DNA of 8,366 nucleotides from Balneolia bacterium. Lineage in GTDB: Bacteria; Bacteroidota; Rhodothermia; Balneolales; Cyclonatronaceae. The first letter of the stretch is position 1, and every line of letters starts with the position of its first letter. The position numbers and the translations under genes were made by a program. The notes under the pieces were generated by a model that saw only the letters and a program-made list of their open reading frames with translations, ran no database searches and was not told the DNA's origin. Of this stretch, positions 1 through 7,518 are shown piece by piece. The stretch lies in NCBI GenBank assembly GCA_003566395.1, contig PXDL01000128.1:1-8366 (forward strand). Reading direction: 5' to 3'.

Positions 1-224
1 GTCCGGACATCAACATGAAAAAGTACAGCGGCGACTTTAAAGGAACGCCGGTATTTTTGGGATGCAGTGATCAGGATTTTCACATTCCGGAATCGCGCGT
101 AAACGACTCTGCCGGAATTTTTAGCAAGATGAATGCCGAGGCCGAAGCCGTAATATATCCCGGCATGGGCCATACCATCAATCAGGATGAAATTCTGCGC
201 GCGCAGCGCATTCTGGATCGCTGA
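1..224 (+). CDS. Phospholipase/carboxylesterase-family alpha/beta hydrolase, C-terminal part (5' truncated by window edge)
   Basis: The reading frame is open from base 3 and ends at the TGA at 222-224, giving about 73 residues; the start lies outside the window, so the ATG at 15 is internal. The sequence shows the last two catalytic elements of this serine hydrolase family: a strand ending in GCSDQDFHIP followed by ESRV, where the Asp of SDQD is the likely charge-relay acid, and YPGMGHTINQDE, where the His is the catalytic base. The nucleophile-elbow GxSxG would lie upstream and cannot be seen. Members of the family hydrolyse small carboxyl esters or lysophospholipids and are usually soluble; the substrate here is unknown. 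A strong terminator follows 65 nt downstream, so this is the last gene of its transcript. Family assignment is fairly secure, the exact activity is not. Confidence 0.82.
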   Translation, partial: PDINMKKYSGDFKGTPVFLGCSDQDFHIPESRVNDSAGIFSKMNAEAEAVIYPGMGHTINQDEILRAQRILDR

Positions 225-288
225 TGATGAAATACGGGCGTGAAATTTAAATAAAGGCCGGAACCTTTCACCCTGACAAACCGGGAAT

Positions 289-325
289 AAAAAAAGCCTA
301 TGCATTCGTGCGTGGGTTTTTTTTT
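289..325 (+). terminator. Intrinsic terminator, 16-bp stem with UUCG tetraloop
   Basis: Bases 289-304 pair with 309-324 around a TTCG loop (305-308), and the hairpin runs into nine Ts (317-325). Three of the sixteen pairs (299/314, 301/312 and 296/317) are G-U wobbles, so the full stem forms only in plus-strand RNA; on the minus strand they become A-C mismatches. It ends the transcript of the upstream hydrolase and insulates the amylase promoter. Confidence 0.9.
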
Positions 326-393
326 GATTAAGCGTCAAGTCTGTCAATGTTAAATGTCCGCTATGATGCTATCCTTCGGGAAAACACGGAGAG

Positions 394-406
394 AACCTGA
401 CAGGTT
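394..406. promoter_or_regulatory. 13-bp perfect palindrome abutting the -35 element
   Basis: AACCTG-A-CAGGTT is a perfect inverted repeat with a single central base, ending directly before the proposed -35 hexamer at 407. The position suits an activator or second regulator site. The same kind of CCTGwCAGG sequence also occurs as a dispersed intergenic repeat in Bacteroidota genomes (recalled from general knowledge), so it may instead be a repeat fragment. Confidence 0.4.
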
Positions 407-436
407 TTGAGATTGAGGAAAATTCCGTATCATAAT
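407..436 (+). promoter_or_regulatory. Sigma70-like promoter of the alpha-amylase gene
   Basis: TTGAGA (407-412) is five of six to the -35 consensus, CATAAT (431-436) is five of six to the -10 consensus, and the spacer is 18 bp. The predicted start point near 443 falls inside the operator-like palindrome at 434-451. The resulting leader would be about 120 nt. Primary-sigma promoters of Bacteroidota often follow a different consensus (TTTG / TAnnTTTG), so the match to the classical form is supportive but not proof. Confidence 0.5.
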
Positions 437-451
437 GAAAGCGCTTACATT
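434..451. promoter_or_regulatory. LacI-family (cre-like) operator
   Basis: The 18-bp sequence AATGAAAGCGCTTACATT is an inverted repeat with one mismatched pair, centred on AAGCGCTT. Its core at 436-449 fits every position of the cre consensus TGWAARCGYTWNCW, the form bound by many LacI-family regulators. It overlaps the -10 hexamer and predicted start point of the amylase promoter, the classic place for repression. CcpA belongs to Firmicutes, so here the binder is more likely a local maltose/starch-type LacI regulator; none is encoded in this window. Confidence 0.65.
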
Positions 452-490
452 TTAACAGGTGCATCGGATTCGACAGGAAGAATTAGCCGG

Positions 491-524
491 ACGGCAGGCT
501 TCAATTTGCCGTACATCATTTTTT
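491..524 (+). other. Possible leader hairpin with U-run in the amylase 5' UTR
   Basis: ACGGCA (491-496) can pair with TGCCGT (507-512), and six Ts follow at 519-524. A competing pairing exists between GACGGC (490-495) and GCCGTC (529-534), just before the start codon. The two pairings share the same 5' arm, so they exclude each other, as in attenuators. The first stem is short and the U-run is six bases off its foot, so this is weak evidence. Confidence 0.25.
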
Positions 525-562
525 CTTAGCCGTCTGTCTTAATGCACGGAAACTACTTCCAC

Positions 563-3500
563 ATGAAAAAATATCTGATACTTTTTAGCTTTCTTTTTTT
601 TACGGCCGCAACGCTCAACGCCCAGCAGGATCGCACTATGATCCAGGGCTTTTACTGGGACGTAACTCCCGGCGGCGTTTGGTACGATACGCTTGCCGTA
701 CAGGCGCAACAGCTCGGCCGCGCAGGATTCGACGGCATCTGGCTGCCGCCTCCGAGTAAATCGGCCGCCGGTGGTTTTGATGTAGGATATACTCCTTACG
801 ACTATTACGACCTCGGCGAATTCGACAGCCGCGCCGGAGACCAGACTTCCGGCACCGGAGCGTTCATCCCTACTCGCTACGGTACCAAAGACGGATTAAT
901 TCACGCTATACAGCAACTCAAGGGAAACGGCCTTGAAGTCTATGCTGATATCGTCCTGAATCACCGGTCGGGCGGAAATCTGGAGCCCAATATTTACGCC
1001 GAATTTTACACCAATCCGGACGGCGGGTCGCTTTTTAGCCCGGACGGAGAAAGCACCTTCACCGCTTATCCGCTTACTCACGGCTCCGGACGTGTGGCGT
1101 GGCCCGTAGGAGAAGGCAACGAATTCTTTTTCCCAAACTCGGTGCATAACCAAAGCAATACCGGCGATTTTCTCAGCGGAAGCCAGCTGGCCGGTTTTCA
1201 CCAAATGTATGTGAATGAGTTTGGCTACACCAATGCGCTCCACACCGGGGCAGGTGAAACGCTTGCGGTAGGAGACAGCCTGAAAGTATGGGGCGATTGG
1301 CTGACCGAGACGCTCGACCTCGACGGCTACCGTTTCGATTTCGTAAAGGGCGTCCATCCGGAGTATTTCAAAGATTTTATGAGCTACGGAGCCATGCAGG
1401 GAAAATTTCATGTACATGAACTTTTTGACGGAAGCATGGATCGGAAACAGGCATATCTGGAGATGATCAATACATCCAACTCGCCGTTTAGCCCGTCTCC
1501 TCCGCCTCCGTCTGAAGGCGCAGTTTTCGACTTTAACATGCGTTTTGCCTACAAAGCGATGAGCGACGGGGGCAATGATTACGACATCAGGAACTGGCAC
1601 AACAGCGGGCTTCATAACGTTTTCGGCGTGCCGTTCGAGCAAATTGTGACGTTCGTAGATAATCACGATTTCGACCGTACCGACTACAACGGAGAGGTAA
1701 ATCAGCCCGGCCACAGTCCGGTGGTGAACAATAAGATACTGGCCTATGCGCACATGCTTACCCATCCCGGTTACGCACAGGTATGGTACCGCGACTACTT
1801 CATTTACGGGTTGCGAGATGAAATCACCCTTTTGCTTCAAATCCGAAATCAGTTCGGCAGCGGATCATATAAAGCCTTAACCCGCCCGGTTGACGGCCCG
1901 GACGGTCCGTTTTTCCCCGGAAACCCGAGCGAAGATCCCAAACATGTGTACATCGCCGAGCGAAGCGGCACCGGTGGTGATACCGGCCTGATTGTGGCGA
2001 TCAACAAGCACTCCGATTTTAATATTGATGTCTGGGTATCAACTCAGTGGCCGGAACGTGAACTCTACGATCTGACGGGCAATTTCGGCGGAACCATAAC
2101 CGTGGAAGAAGACGGCCGCGCCAGGATCGAAACCCAGCCTTCCAGCTATCATGTTTTTGTGCCGGTTGAGTTCGAGTTGGAGCAGCCACCGGTAAATATC
2201 GCACTGAATGAGATTGTATCACCGTCCGGAACGCGCTTCATCAATGAAGATATTACGCCTTCGGTTGTGGTAACCAACGAGTCTTTATTTGGTCAGCAGG
2301 ATGTGCCGGTTTCCTTCACCATCACCCTGCAGGATGATGTAGTGTATGAAGAGGAAACGATGATCGATAACTTACCGGCCGGAGATTCCCGCCAGATCAG
2401 TTTTGAGAGCGTGAGTTTTACGGTGCCCGGGACCTATACCGCAACGGCTCAAATTCAGTATGATGCCGATCAGGATCCTTCCGACGATCAGCTGGAAGTA
2501 GTGTTTGAAGTGGTTGATCCGGATGAATCCACCGATTTCCGTATTGACGGCGTATTGAACGAGCCTCAGTATGTGCTGATGGCGGAAAAAGCCAACGATA
2601 ACAGTGGATTTGGACCAAACAAGGACGTTCGCGCTATCTATTATTTTGCCGACTCCGACTCGCTCTATATCGGAATTGAAGGAGAAATGGTTCTTGGTGA
2701 TAACGACGGTATCGGTTTGTTTCTCGATTTCGATGACGTATCGGGCGCTCCGGCCGGTACACCGCTTGGCGGCGTTGAAGGGGCCACCTCGTTTTTGAAT
2801 ACCGCAGAAGACGAATTCGCCATGGATTTTGAAGTCGATTACGGTTTTGTCTGGATCGGAGCACAAAACCGGGTAATTATGTCCGTAGCAGATTACACCG
2901 GCGATGAGCCGGAGGGATTGCTGGTACTGCCCGCAGGAAGCAGCCCATCAGGTAACGGCCAGACCGGTACGGGTCCGCAGGAAGACGGACTGTTTCCGGC
3001 AAACAGCATCCGCTATGCGATGCTCAACGACGGTGCCGGCGGAAATGGCGTGGAAGTGGCGCTTTCACTCAGCGACCTGGGAGTTCAGGGAGGCAGCTTC
3101 CGGGCCTTCGGGTTTATCGTCTCAGGAACAGCGTATTTTTCCAATGTACTTGTGCCGGGGGATGCGCAGGGTGATGCCGATGATTTCGGTAATTTCGGCT
3201 TCAACGTAAACTTCAACACAATAGAAGGCGGACCGTTTCATACAGGCTGGTTCTCCATTGATGAGCCGACAAACATTTCGGAGCCGGGACCTGAGCGTCC
3301 GGCAGAGATGGAGCTTAGTCAAAATTACCCGAATCCGTTTAACCCGACCACTACTATACGGTATGCGGTTCCCGAAACCGGAGATGTAACCCTTGAGGTG
3401 TTTAACGTATTGGGGCAACGCGTGGCCGTACTGGTCAATGACGTCATGCAGCCCGGCACCCATACCGTCAGTTTTGATGCCTCCCGGCTTGCCAGCGGTG

Positions 3501-3565
3501 TATATATGTATCGCCTGACTTCAGCCGGACAAGTGCTGACCCGGAAAATGACGCTGGTTAAATAG
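563..3565 (+). CDS. Secreted GH13 alpha-amylase with Ig-like, DOMON/CBM9-like and T9SS sorting domains
   Basis: This 1000-residue protein hydrolyses alpha-1,4-glucans outside the cell. I start it at the ATG at 563 rather than the in-frame ATG at 542, because 563 directly opens a signal peptide (MKKYLILFSFLFFTAATLNA, cleavage near residue 20). The GH13 barrel fills about residues 24-470 with all four conserved regions: DIVLNH (129-134), GYRFDFVKG with nucleophile Asp259, HVHELFDG with acid/base Glu286, and FVDNHD with Asp369. The opening QGFYWD and GGVWYDT resemble secreted bacterial, plant and archaeal amylases of subfamilies 5-7. A beta domain C follows, then a CARDB/Ig-like module (about 544-650), a DOMON/CBM9-like beta module (about 655-895, possibly sugar binding), and a type A T9SS C-terminal domain (about 911-1000) with QNYPNPFNPTTTIRY and VYMYRL, which directs export and surface attachment. 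No classical starch-binding CBM20/26 is evident. Expression is probably controlled by the operator at 434-451. Confidence 0.93.
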   Translation: MKKYLILFSFLFFTAATLNAQQDRTMIQGFYWDVTPGGVWYDTLAVQAQQLGRAGFDGIWLPPPSKSAAGGFDVGYTPYDYYDLGEFDSRAGDQTSGTGAFIPTRYGTKDGLIHAIQQLKGNGLEVYADIVLNHRSGGNLEPNIYAEFYTNPDGGSLFSPDGESTFTAYPLTHGSGRVAWPVGEGNEFFFPNSVHNQSNTGDFLSGSQLAGFHQMYVNEFGYTNALHTGAGETLAVGDSLKVWGDWLTETLDLDGYRFDFVKGVHPEYFKDFMSYGAMQGKFHVHELFDGSMDRKQAYLEMINTSNSPFSPSPPPPSEGAVFDFNMRFAYKAMSDGGNDYDIRNWHNSGLHNVFGVPFEQIVTFVDNHDFDRTDYNGEVNQPGHSPVVNNKILAYAHMLTHPGYAQVWYRDYFIYGLRDEITLLLQIRNQFGSGSYKALTRPVDGPDGPFFPGNPSEDPKHVYIAERSGTGGDTGLIVAINKHSDFNIDVWVSTQWPERELYDLTGNFGGTITVEEDGRARIETQPSSYHVFVPVEFELEQPPVNIALNEIVSPSGTRFINEDITPSVVVTNESLFGQQDVPVSFTITLQDDVVYEEETMIDNLPAGDSRQISFESVSFTVPGTYTATAQIQYDADQDPSDDQLEVVFEVVDPDESTDFRIDGVLNEPQYVLMAEKANDNSGFGPNKDVRAIYYFADSDSLYIGIEGEMVLGDNDGIGLFLDFDDVSGAPAGTPLGGVEGATSFLNTAEDEFAMDFEVDYGFVWIGAQNRVIMSVADYTGDEPEGLLVLPAGSSPSGNGQTGTGPQEDGLFPANSIRYAMLNDGAGGNGVEVALSLSDLGVQGGSFRAFGFIVSGTAYFSNVLVPGDAQGDADDFGNFGFNVNFNTIEGGPFHTGWFSIDEPTNISEPGPERPAEMELSQNYPNPFNPTTTIRYAVPETGDVTLEVFNVLGQRVAVLVNDVMQPGTHTVSFDASRLASGVYMYRLTSAGQVLTRKMTLVK

Positions 3566-3597
3566 AACGAACTTTTGTTCAGTTAACAGGGAACACG

Positions 3598-3635
3598 AAA
3601 AGGGAATCGGGGCTACGGCTTTGGTTCCCTTTTTT
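3598..3635 (+). terminator. Intrinsic terminator of the amylase gene, 16-bp stem with UACG tetraloop; shared with the convergent gene
   Basis: Bases 3598-3613 pair with 3618-3633 around a TACG loop (3614-3617), followed by a T-run reaching 3635. The outer nine pairs (AAAAGGGAA with TTCCCTTTT) work on both strands; four inner pairs are G-U wobbles that form only in plus-strand RNA. It starts 32 nt after the amylase stop and overlaps the stop codon (TAA, 3634-3636) of the convergent hydrolase, so it may also stop minus-strand transcription, less efficiently. Confidence 0.88.
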
Positions 3636-4491
3636 ATTTGAGGTGCCGGCTCAGGAAGTGCAGCGTCTTGTCCCAGGCATCGGCGGCCGCGGCAGCGTTA
3701 TATCGGTTTCCGGACGGGTTGGCGAAAGCATGATCGGCATCTTCATAGATATGGATTTCTAACTCTTTACCCAACTGAGCAAGGGTTCGTTCGAACGCAT
3801 TCACCTGCTCCACCGGAATGCCGCCGTCGTCTTCACCGAAAATCCCAAGCAACGGTATTTCGATTTGAGCAAGCTCGTCTTCTTCCCGGTTCACCCGGCC
3901 GTAATAAATGACGCCGGCATCGTATTTTTCAGATAAAGAAACTGCCGCGTTAAGGGTCCAGGCTCCACCAAAACACCAGCCCATCACCCCGATTTTAGAA
4001 ACGCCTGAGTCGGAAAGAAACGCTGCCGCTTCGCTCAAATTTAACCGCCCGACGTCTGTATTGGCCATTGCGGCACGCATCAGGGCCTGAGCGCGGTCTG
4101 AGTTATCAGCAACCTCGCCATCATACAAATCTACGGCCAGTACCCGGTAGCCTTCACCGGCAAGCCTGCGCGTCATCATCCGGATATTATCGTTCAACCC
4201 CCACCATTCGTGAATCAGGACAACACCGGGGAGCTCGCCTTCAATTTCGGCGGGTTCGGCAAGGTAGCCTTTCAGTTCTTCTCCGGCAGCGCTGCCGTAG
4301 ATGACCTCCTCCTGTACCGAAACCCCGGTGCGGGGTTCATAATCGGAAGCCTGATTTGCTACCGGAGTTTCGTTGTGATGCTCGTGCGCCATTGCATCGG
4401 TGTATTCATCCTGATGCCCGGGATGGTCGTTGCTGCACGCCATCAATAGAAAAGTACAGATTATCGGGGCGAAAAAGATCGGGTATTTCAT
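3634..4491 (-). CDS. Dienelactone hydrolase family protein, predicted lipoprotein
   Basis: The protein is 285 residues from the ATG at 4491. The frame is open further upstream, but only to a TTG that would overlap the previous gene, and the 4491 ATG opens a lipoprotein signal peptide: hydrophobic segment, then LMAC with the lipidated Cys at 19. A histidine- and acid-rich linker follows (about residues 22-40, HPGH and HEHHNE). The catalytic domain (about 60-285) has the dienelactone-hydrolase features: Glu95 in LIHEWWGLN, nucleophile Cys173 in GWCFGG, Asp222 in GEDDGGIP and His254 in DADHAF. The family uses a Cys-His-Asp triad on lactones and esters; true dienelactone hydrolases are cytoplasmic, so an envelope-anchored member likely has another ester or lactone substrate, which the sequence does not reveal. 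It lies 61 nt downstream of the SGNH hydrolase on the same strand and is probably co-transcribed. Confidence 0.9.
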   Translation of the reverse strand: MKYPIFFAPIICTFLLMACSNDHPGHQDEYTDAMAHEHHNETPVANQASDYEPRTGVSVQEEVIYGSAAGEELKGYLAEPAEIEGELPGVVLIHEWWGLNDNIRMMTRRLAGEGYRVLAVDLYDGEVADNSDRAQALMRAAMANTDVGRLNLSEAAAFLSDSGVSKIGVMGWCFGGAWTLNAAVSLSEKYDAGVIYYGRVNREEDELAQIEIPLLGIFGEDDGGIPVEQVNAFERTLAQLGKELEIHIYEDADHAFANPSGNRYNAAAAADAWDKTLHFLSRHLK

Positions 4492-4552
4492 GGCATTCGT
4501 GTTCAAGTTTTGAGGGAAGGGAGATGCATCAGAGTTAGTAGATTTCAGATGC

Positions 4553-5638
4553 TTATCTGTCTGATTCAAAATAACCTACAATTTCCTGGCCCGGACCGTT
4601 CCAGAGCAGACGTGCGATAAGAGAAGCTCCTTCGGGATTGGGATGGGAATCTCTGGGAATTCGGATCCGGTCGTAATCACCCTCTACAAGTTCGGATAGT
4701 TTCGGGCTGATATCTTCATAATAAACTCCGGCAGATTCAAGCAGATCGGGTAAATGGCTGAAAACAAATCCGTTAATGTCGTTGTGAATATCATCATGAA
4801 TAAACCCGGTAGTACTCACCCAAAACGGAATTTCCAACTCGTCCGCGATGCGGGAGGTTTCCACATAGAGCCGGCCGGTAAGCGCGGTGGTATAATTGAG
4901 GAAATCGGTTTCGGTTGTGAATGAAGGCGGCATGGGGTATTCAGGAAGCCGGTATTCCGTAACATCGGTGAAATAGGAGGTATTCCAAAGCAACGTTTGG
5001 AGATAGCTCGCCAGACGGGAGCGCTCCTGAATCCAAACCCACAACCTGTTATTGTCCAGCCGTTGCTTCAGCGGCGTTTCCTCCCAGCGCTTGGATGTTC
5101 GCAGTTCGGAATTGTCGAGGATGTACAGGTTTTTGGCGATCATGCGCTCGAAGTCATCATAATTATGCAGAAACAGGATGCCGTCGATCGGGTAGGTATG
5201 GCCGTACGTTTCAAGAAACGCCACCCAGTCGGCCAGGCCGGTACCCCCGACGCCGGCATTTACAAAATGAACGTCCGAATCGGGATGCTCTCTTGATGCA
5301 AATCGGTTGAGATGGTGCAGGTAGGTATCCGATTCCTGAAGCAGCAGCCCGAACGTGAAAGAATCCCCGAAAACCCAAATGTTTGTTCGGTTCTCATCAA
5401 CCTCAGAGCCGCGTGTTCGCTGGGGCGACAGTTGGTATCGTACCCTGATGTCGTCGTGGGTATGAAGGGCACTCATATCGCTGCGGTTCATCATAAATCC
5501 GCGTTCATGCATTTCCAGCCAGGTGCTTTTTACCGGAGCATGATTGGCGATGCGCAGGTAGGCTTCAACGGCCAGCAAAGCCATAAAAAATGAAAATGTT
5601 ACAACAATGAGGGCGAACAGAGTGTGCTTTAACGTCAT
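4553..5638 (-). CDS. Membrane-anchored SGNH/GDSL-type hydrolase or esterase
   Basis: The protein is 361 residues from the ATG at 5638; the frame extends to a TTG at 5677, but the ATG directly precedes the hydrophobic segment and is preferred. Residues about 5-27 form one uncleaved membrane anchor, leaving the rest outside the cytoplasm. The SGNH blocks are readable: VFGDSFTFG with nucleophile Ser93, NAGVGGTG as block II with oxyanion Gly near 129, LHNYDD with Asn159 as block III, and RDSHPNPEG with Asp330 and His332 as the catalytic pair, in the DxH form common in acyltransferase- or AlgX-like SGNH proteins. Such enzymes remove or transfer acyl groups on glycans or lipids; the substrate is unknown. 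The downstream lipoprotein hydrolase is on the same strand, which suggests both act on envelope or imported esters. The function beyond fold and active site is inference. Confidence 0.85.
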   Translation of the reverse strand: MTLKHTLFALIVVTFSFFMALLAVEAYLRIANHAPVKSTWLEMHERGFMMNRSDMSALHTHDDIRVRYQLSPQRTRGSEVDENRTNIWVFGDSFTFGLLLQESDTYLHHLNRFASREHPDSDVHFVNAGVGGTGLADWVAFLETYGHTYPIDGILFLHNYDDFERMIAKNLYILDNSELRTSKRWEETPLKQRLDNNRLWVWIQERSRLASYLQTLLWNTSYFTDVTEYRLPEYPMPPSFTTETDFLNYTTALTGRLYVETSRIADELEIPFWVSTTGFIHDDIHNDINGFVFSHLPDLLESAGVYYEDISPKLSELVEGDYDRIRIPRDSHPNPEGASLIARLLWNGPGQEIVGYFESDR

Positions 5639-5964
5639 GCTTAAGACTACTAATGATGTGGATTTGAAAGTCACCAATATAAAGTATGTGAAATAGCGGA
5701 GCGAATCTTTGGCTGTGATTCTTTCATTGTCCGGTAAAAAAAGCGACGAATAGACTTTCTAAGCCGCTACTTTTCTAATACATCTAATTCAAATTCATTG
5801 GGTGGATGTAATCGTCAAATTAAACCAAAGCTTTGCTTCTCTCCGGGCAATTCCGGGAAATACTCACCTTAAGGAATTCATTTTTTCAATCCGGAAATAC
5901 CGGCGAATGGCAGGAGGAAGGAATCTGTTGAACTCACAACCTGAACCCAATTTGATTTATAGCG
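5639..5964. other. Divergent intergenic region between the SGNH hydrolase and the photolyase
   Basis: This 326-nt spacer must hold the promoters of two divergent genes. On the minus strand, TATATT (5681-5676) is a plausible -10 about 38 nt before the hydrolase ATG, with no convincing -35. On the plus strand, TTGAAC (5928-5933), a 17-bp spacer and TTTGAT (5951-5956) could be a weak photolyase promoter, which would give a nearly leaderless message. AGGAGGAAGG near 5912-5921 looks like a ribosome site but no start in the photolyase frame follows it. An open frame from 5802 overlaps the photolyase start out of frame and is not supported as a gene. Confidence 0.4.
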
Positions 5965-7518
5965 ATGACCATTTCAAACCTTCCCGACGGAGATCGGCGG
6001 AAAACGCAATCCCGTTGTTTTTTTGTACATATCGATCAGTTGAATGCCGGGTTTTTTCCTGAGGATCTTTCTCCGCAAAACACCTCCCTTGTTTTTTGTG
6101 AGTCTGCCGCTGATGTCACCCAGATTCCTTTTCACAAGAAAAAGATTGTCTATATGTGGAGCGCACAACGTCATTTTGCTCATGAATGCGCAGAAAAAGG
6201 GTACCATATCGTCTATCTGAAAGGAACTGAATCCGCTGCAACGCAGCTCAGAGAATGGCTGGAAAGCGGGCGGGATGACATGAGCCTGGAATATATTGAG
6301 CCTGCAGAATGGAATATTCGGCATGAACTAAAAAATAATGCCGATTATTTTAAAGAAAAGTTGAAATGCCATCCCAACCGTTTCTTCATGTCTGATCCGG
6401 AAGAGTGGAGAGAGAAGATACGTGACGGCTATTTAATGGAATACTTTTACCGTGAAATGCGTAAACGCTCCGGCTATCTGATGAACAACGGCAAGCCCGA
6501 AGGCGGGGAGTGGAATTATGACAAGGAGAATCGGAAAAAACTTCCCAAAGGAAATAAGCCGCCCAAACCGGTTTCGTTTGAGCCGGACGGCATCACTCTG
6601 GCGGTAATGGAGGAGGTGGAAAGAAAATTTCCTGATAACTGGGGACGTACAGACGGCTTTCAGTATGCGGTGGACAGAAAAGAAGCACTGAAGGCGGCGG
6701 ATGATTTTTTTGAAAACCGGTTTTTTGATTTTGGTCCGTACGAAGATGCCATGGCCGTTGATGAATATGTGATTTACCATTCCACGCTTTCTATTTATAT
6801 GAATAACGGTCTGCTTACCGCCCAAGAGTTGTGCGAACGGGCCCTGAAAGAGTACGAGAAAGGAAAGGCTCCGATAAATTCTGTGGAAGGGTATATCCGG
6901 CAGATTATCGGCTGGCGTGAGTATATCCGGAATTATTACGAAGCCATGATGCCGGAGGTTCGGGATGCCAACGCATTCGGCTTCACAAACGGACTTCCCG
7001 AGGCTTTCTGGACGGGTGAAACGCCCATGAAATGCATCAGCGAATGTGTGAAGCCGGTGCTTGAAAACGGATATTCGCATCACATACCCCGGTTGATGGT
7101 GCTGAGTAACTATTCCAATCTCACAGAAACTGATCCCCGGGAACTGCTGAAGTGGTTTCACTACGGCTATCTTGACGCATGGGAATGGGTGGTGCTACCC
7201 AATGTACTTGGTATGAGCACGTTCGCCGACGGAGGCGTGCTGGCTTCAAAACCCTATGTTTCGAGCGGTAATTACATTAACAAGATGAGCGATTACTGCA
7301 AGTCCTGCCATTATTCGGTAAGCAAAAAAACAGGTGAAAAAGCCTGTCCTTTCAACTATTTGTACTGGAATTTTGTGAACAATCATCGCGAAGCGTTTGA
7401 AGAAAACGGCCGTGTATCCTTTATGATAAATATGCTCGATAAAAAATCCGAAGATGAGCTGAGGGATATAAGGGAAAGCGCGAAACGGTATATCGACGGG
7501 TTATGCCGTATGGAATAG
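5965..7518 (+). CDS. phrB: Iron-sulfur (6-4)-type photolyase, FeS-BCP / PhrB family
   Basis: The 517-residue protein belongs to the prokaryotic cryptochrome/photolyase group that binds FAD, a ribolumazine antenna and a [4Fe-4S] cluster, and repairs (6-4) photoproducts with light. The N-terminal antenna domain carries HIDQLN (22-27) and HKKKIVYMWSAQRHFA (57-72). WNYDKENR (183-190) is a family motif, followed by IRQIIGWREYIRNYY (311-325) in the FAD domain. Four cysteines, 357, 445, 448 and 461, have spacings of 88, 3 and 13 residues, the same as the cluster ligands I recall for Agrobacterium PhrB (350, 438, 441, 454). At the same offset of +7, His372-His373 match the PhrB active-site histidines, and Trp349 and Trp397 match its electron-transfer tryptophans. 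An in-frame stop at 5953 makes 5965 the first possible ATG. No clear terminator follows; the stop codon touches the left inverted repeat. Confidence 0.93.
   Translation: MTISNLPDGDRRKTQSRCFFVHIDQLNAGFFPEDLSPQNTSLVFCESAADVTQIPFHKKKIVYMWSAQRHFAHECAEKGYHIVYLKGTESAATQLREWLESGRDDMSLEYIEPAEWNIRHELKNNADYFKEKLKCHPNRFFMSDPEEWREKIRDGYLMEYFYREMRKRSGYLMNNGKPEGGEWNYDKENRKKLPKGNKPPKPVSFEPDGITLAVMEEVERKFPDNWGRTDGFQYAVDRKEALKAADDFFENRFFDFGPYEDAMAVDEYVIYHSTLSIYMNNGLLTAQELCERALKEYEKGKAPINSVEGYIRQIIGWREYIRNYYEAMMPEVRDANAFGFTNGLPEAFWTGETPMKCISECVKPVLENGYSHHIPRLMVLSNYSNLTETDPRELLKWFHYGYLDAWEWVVLPNVLGMSTFADGGVLASKPYVSSGNYINKMSDYCKSCHYSVSKKTGEKACPFNYLYWNFVNNHREAFEENGRVSFMINMLDKKSEDELRDIRESAKRYIDGLCRME

Noticed and set aside
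436..449. A true CcpA cre site
   Set aside because: The consensus fits, but CcpA with HPr-Ser phosphate is a Firmicutes system and the T9SS protein points to Bacteroidota; kept only as a LacI-family operator.
896..1840. Long minus-strand open frame of 314 codons inside the amylase gene
   Set aside because: It is antisense to the conserved GH13 barrel; the product is low-complexity in places (Arg-rich run opposite the Pro-rich stretch) and shows no family motif.
2372..2866. Minus-strand open frames opposite the amylase beta modules
   Set aside because: Shadow frames of a clearly coding strand, with no recognisable motifs or start signals.
3569..3580. Small GAAC-TTTT-GTTC hairpin after the amylase stop
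   Set aside because: Only four pairs and no following U-run; the strong terminator lies just downstream.
4492..4569. Longer N-terminus of the dienelactone-hydrolase-family protein
   Set aside because: It would need a TTG start, overlap the upstream gene by 17 nt and bury the lipoprotein signal peptide; the ATG at 4491 is preferred.
5802..6062. Plus-strand 86-codon frame upstream of and overlapping the photolyase start
   Set aside because: It overlaps the photolyase N-terminus out of frame, lacks a recognisable domain and has no clear ribosome site before its ATG.
6433..7161. Minus-strand open frame of 242 codons inside the photolyase
   Set aside because: Antisense to the conserved FAD domain; the encoded sequence has no family features.
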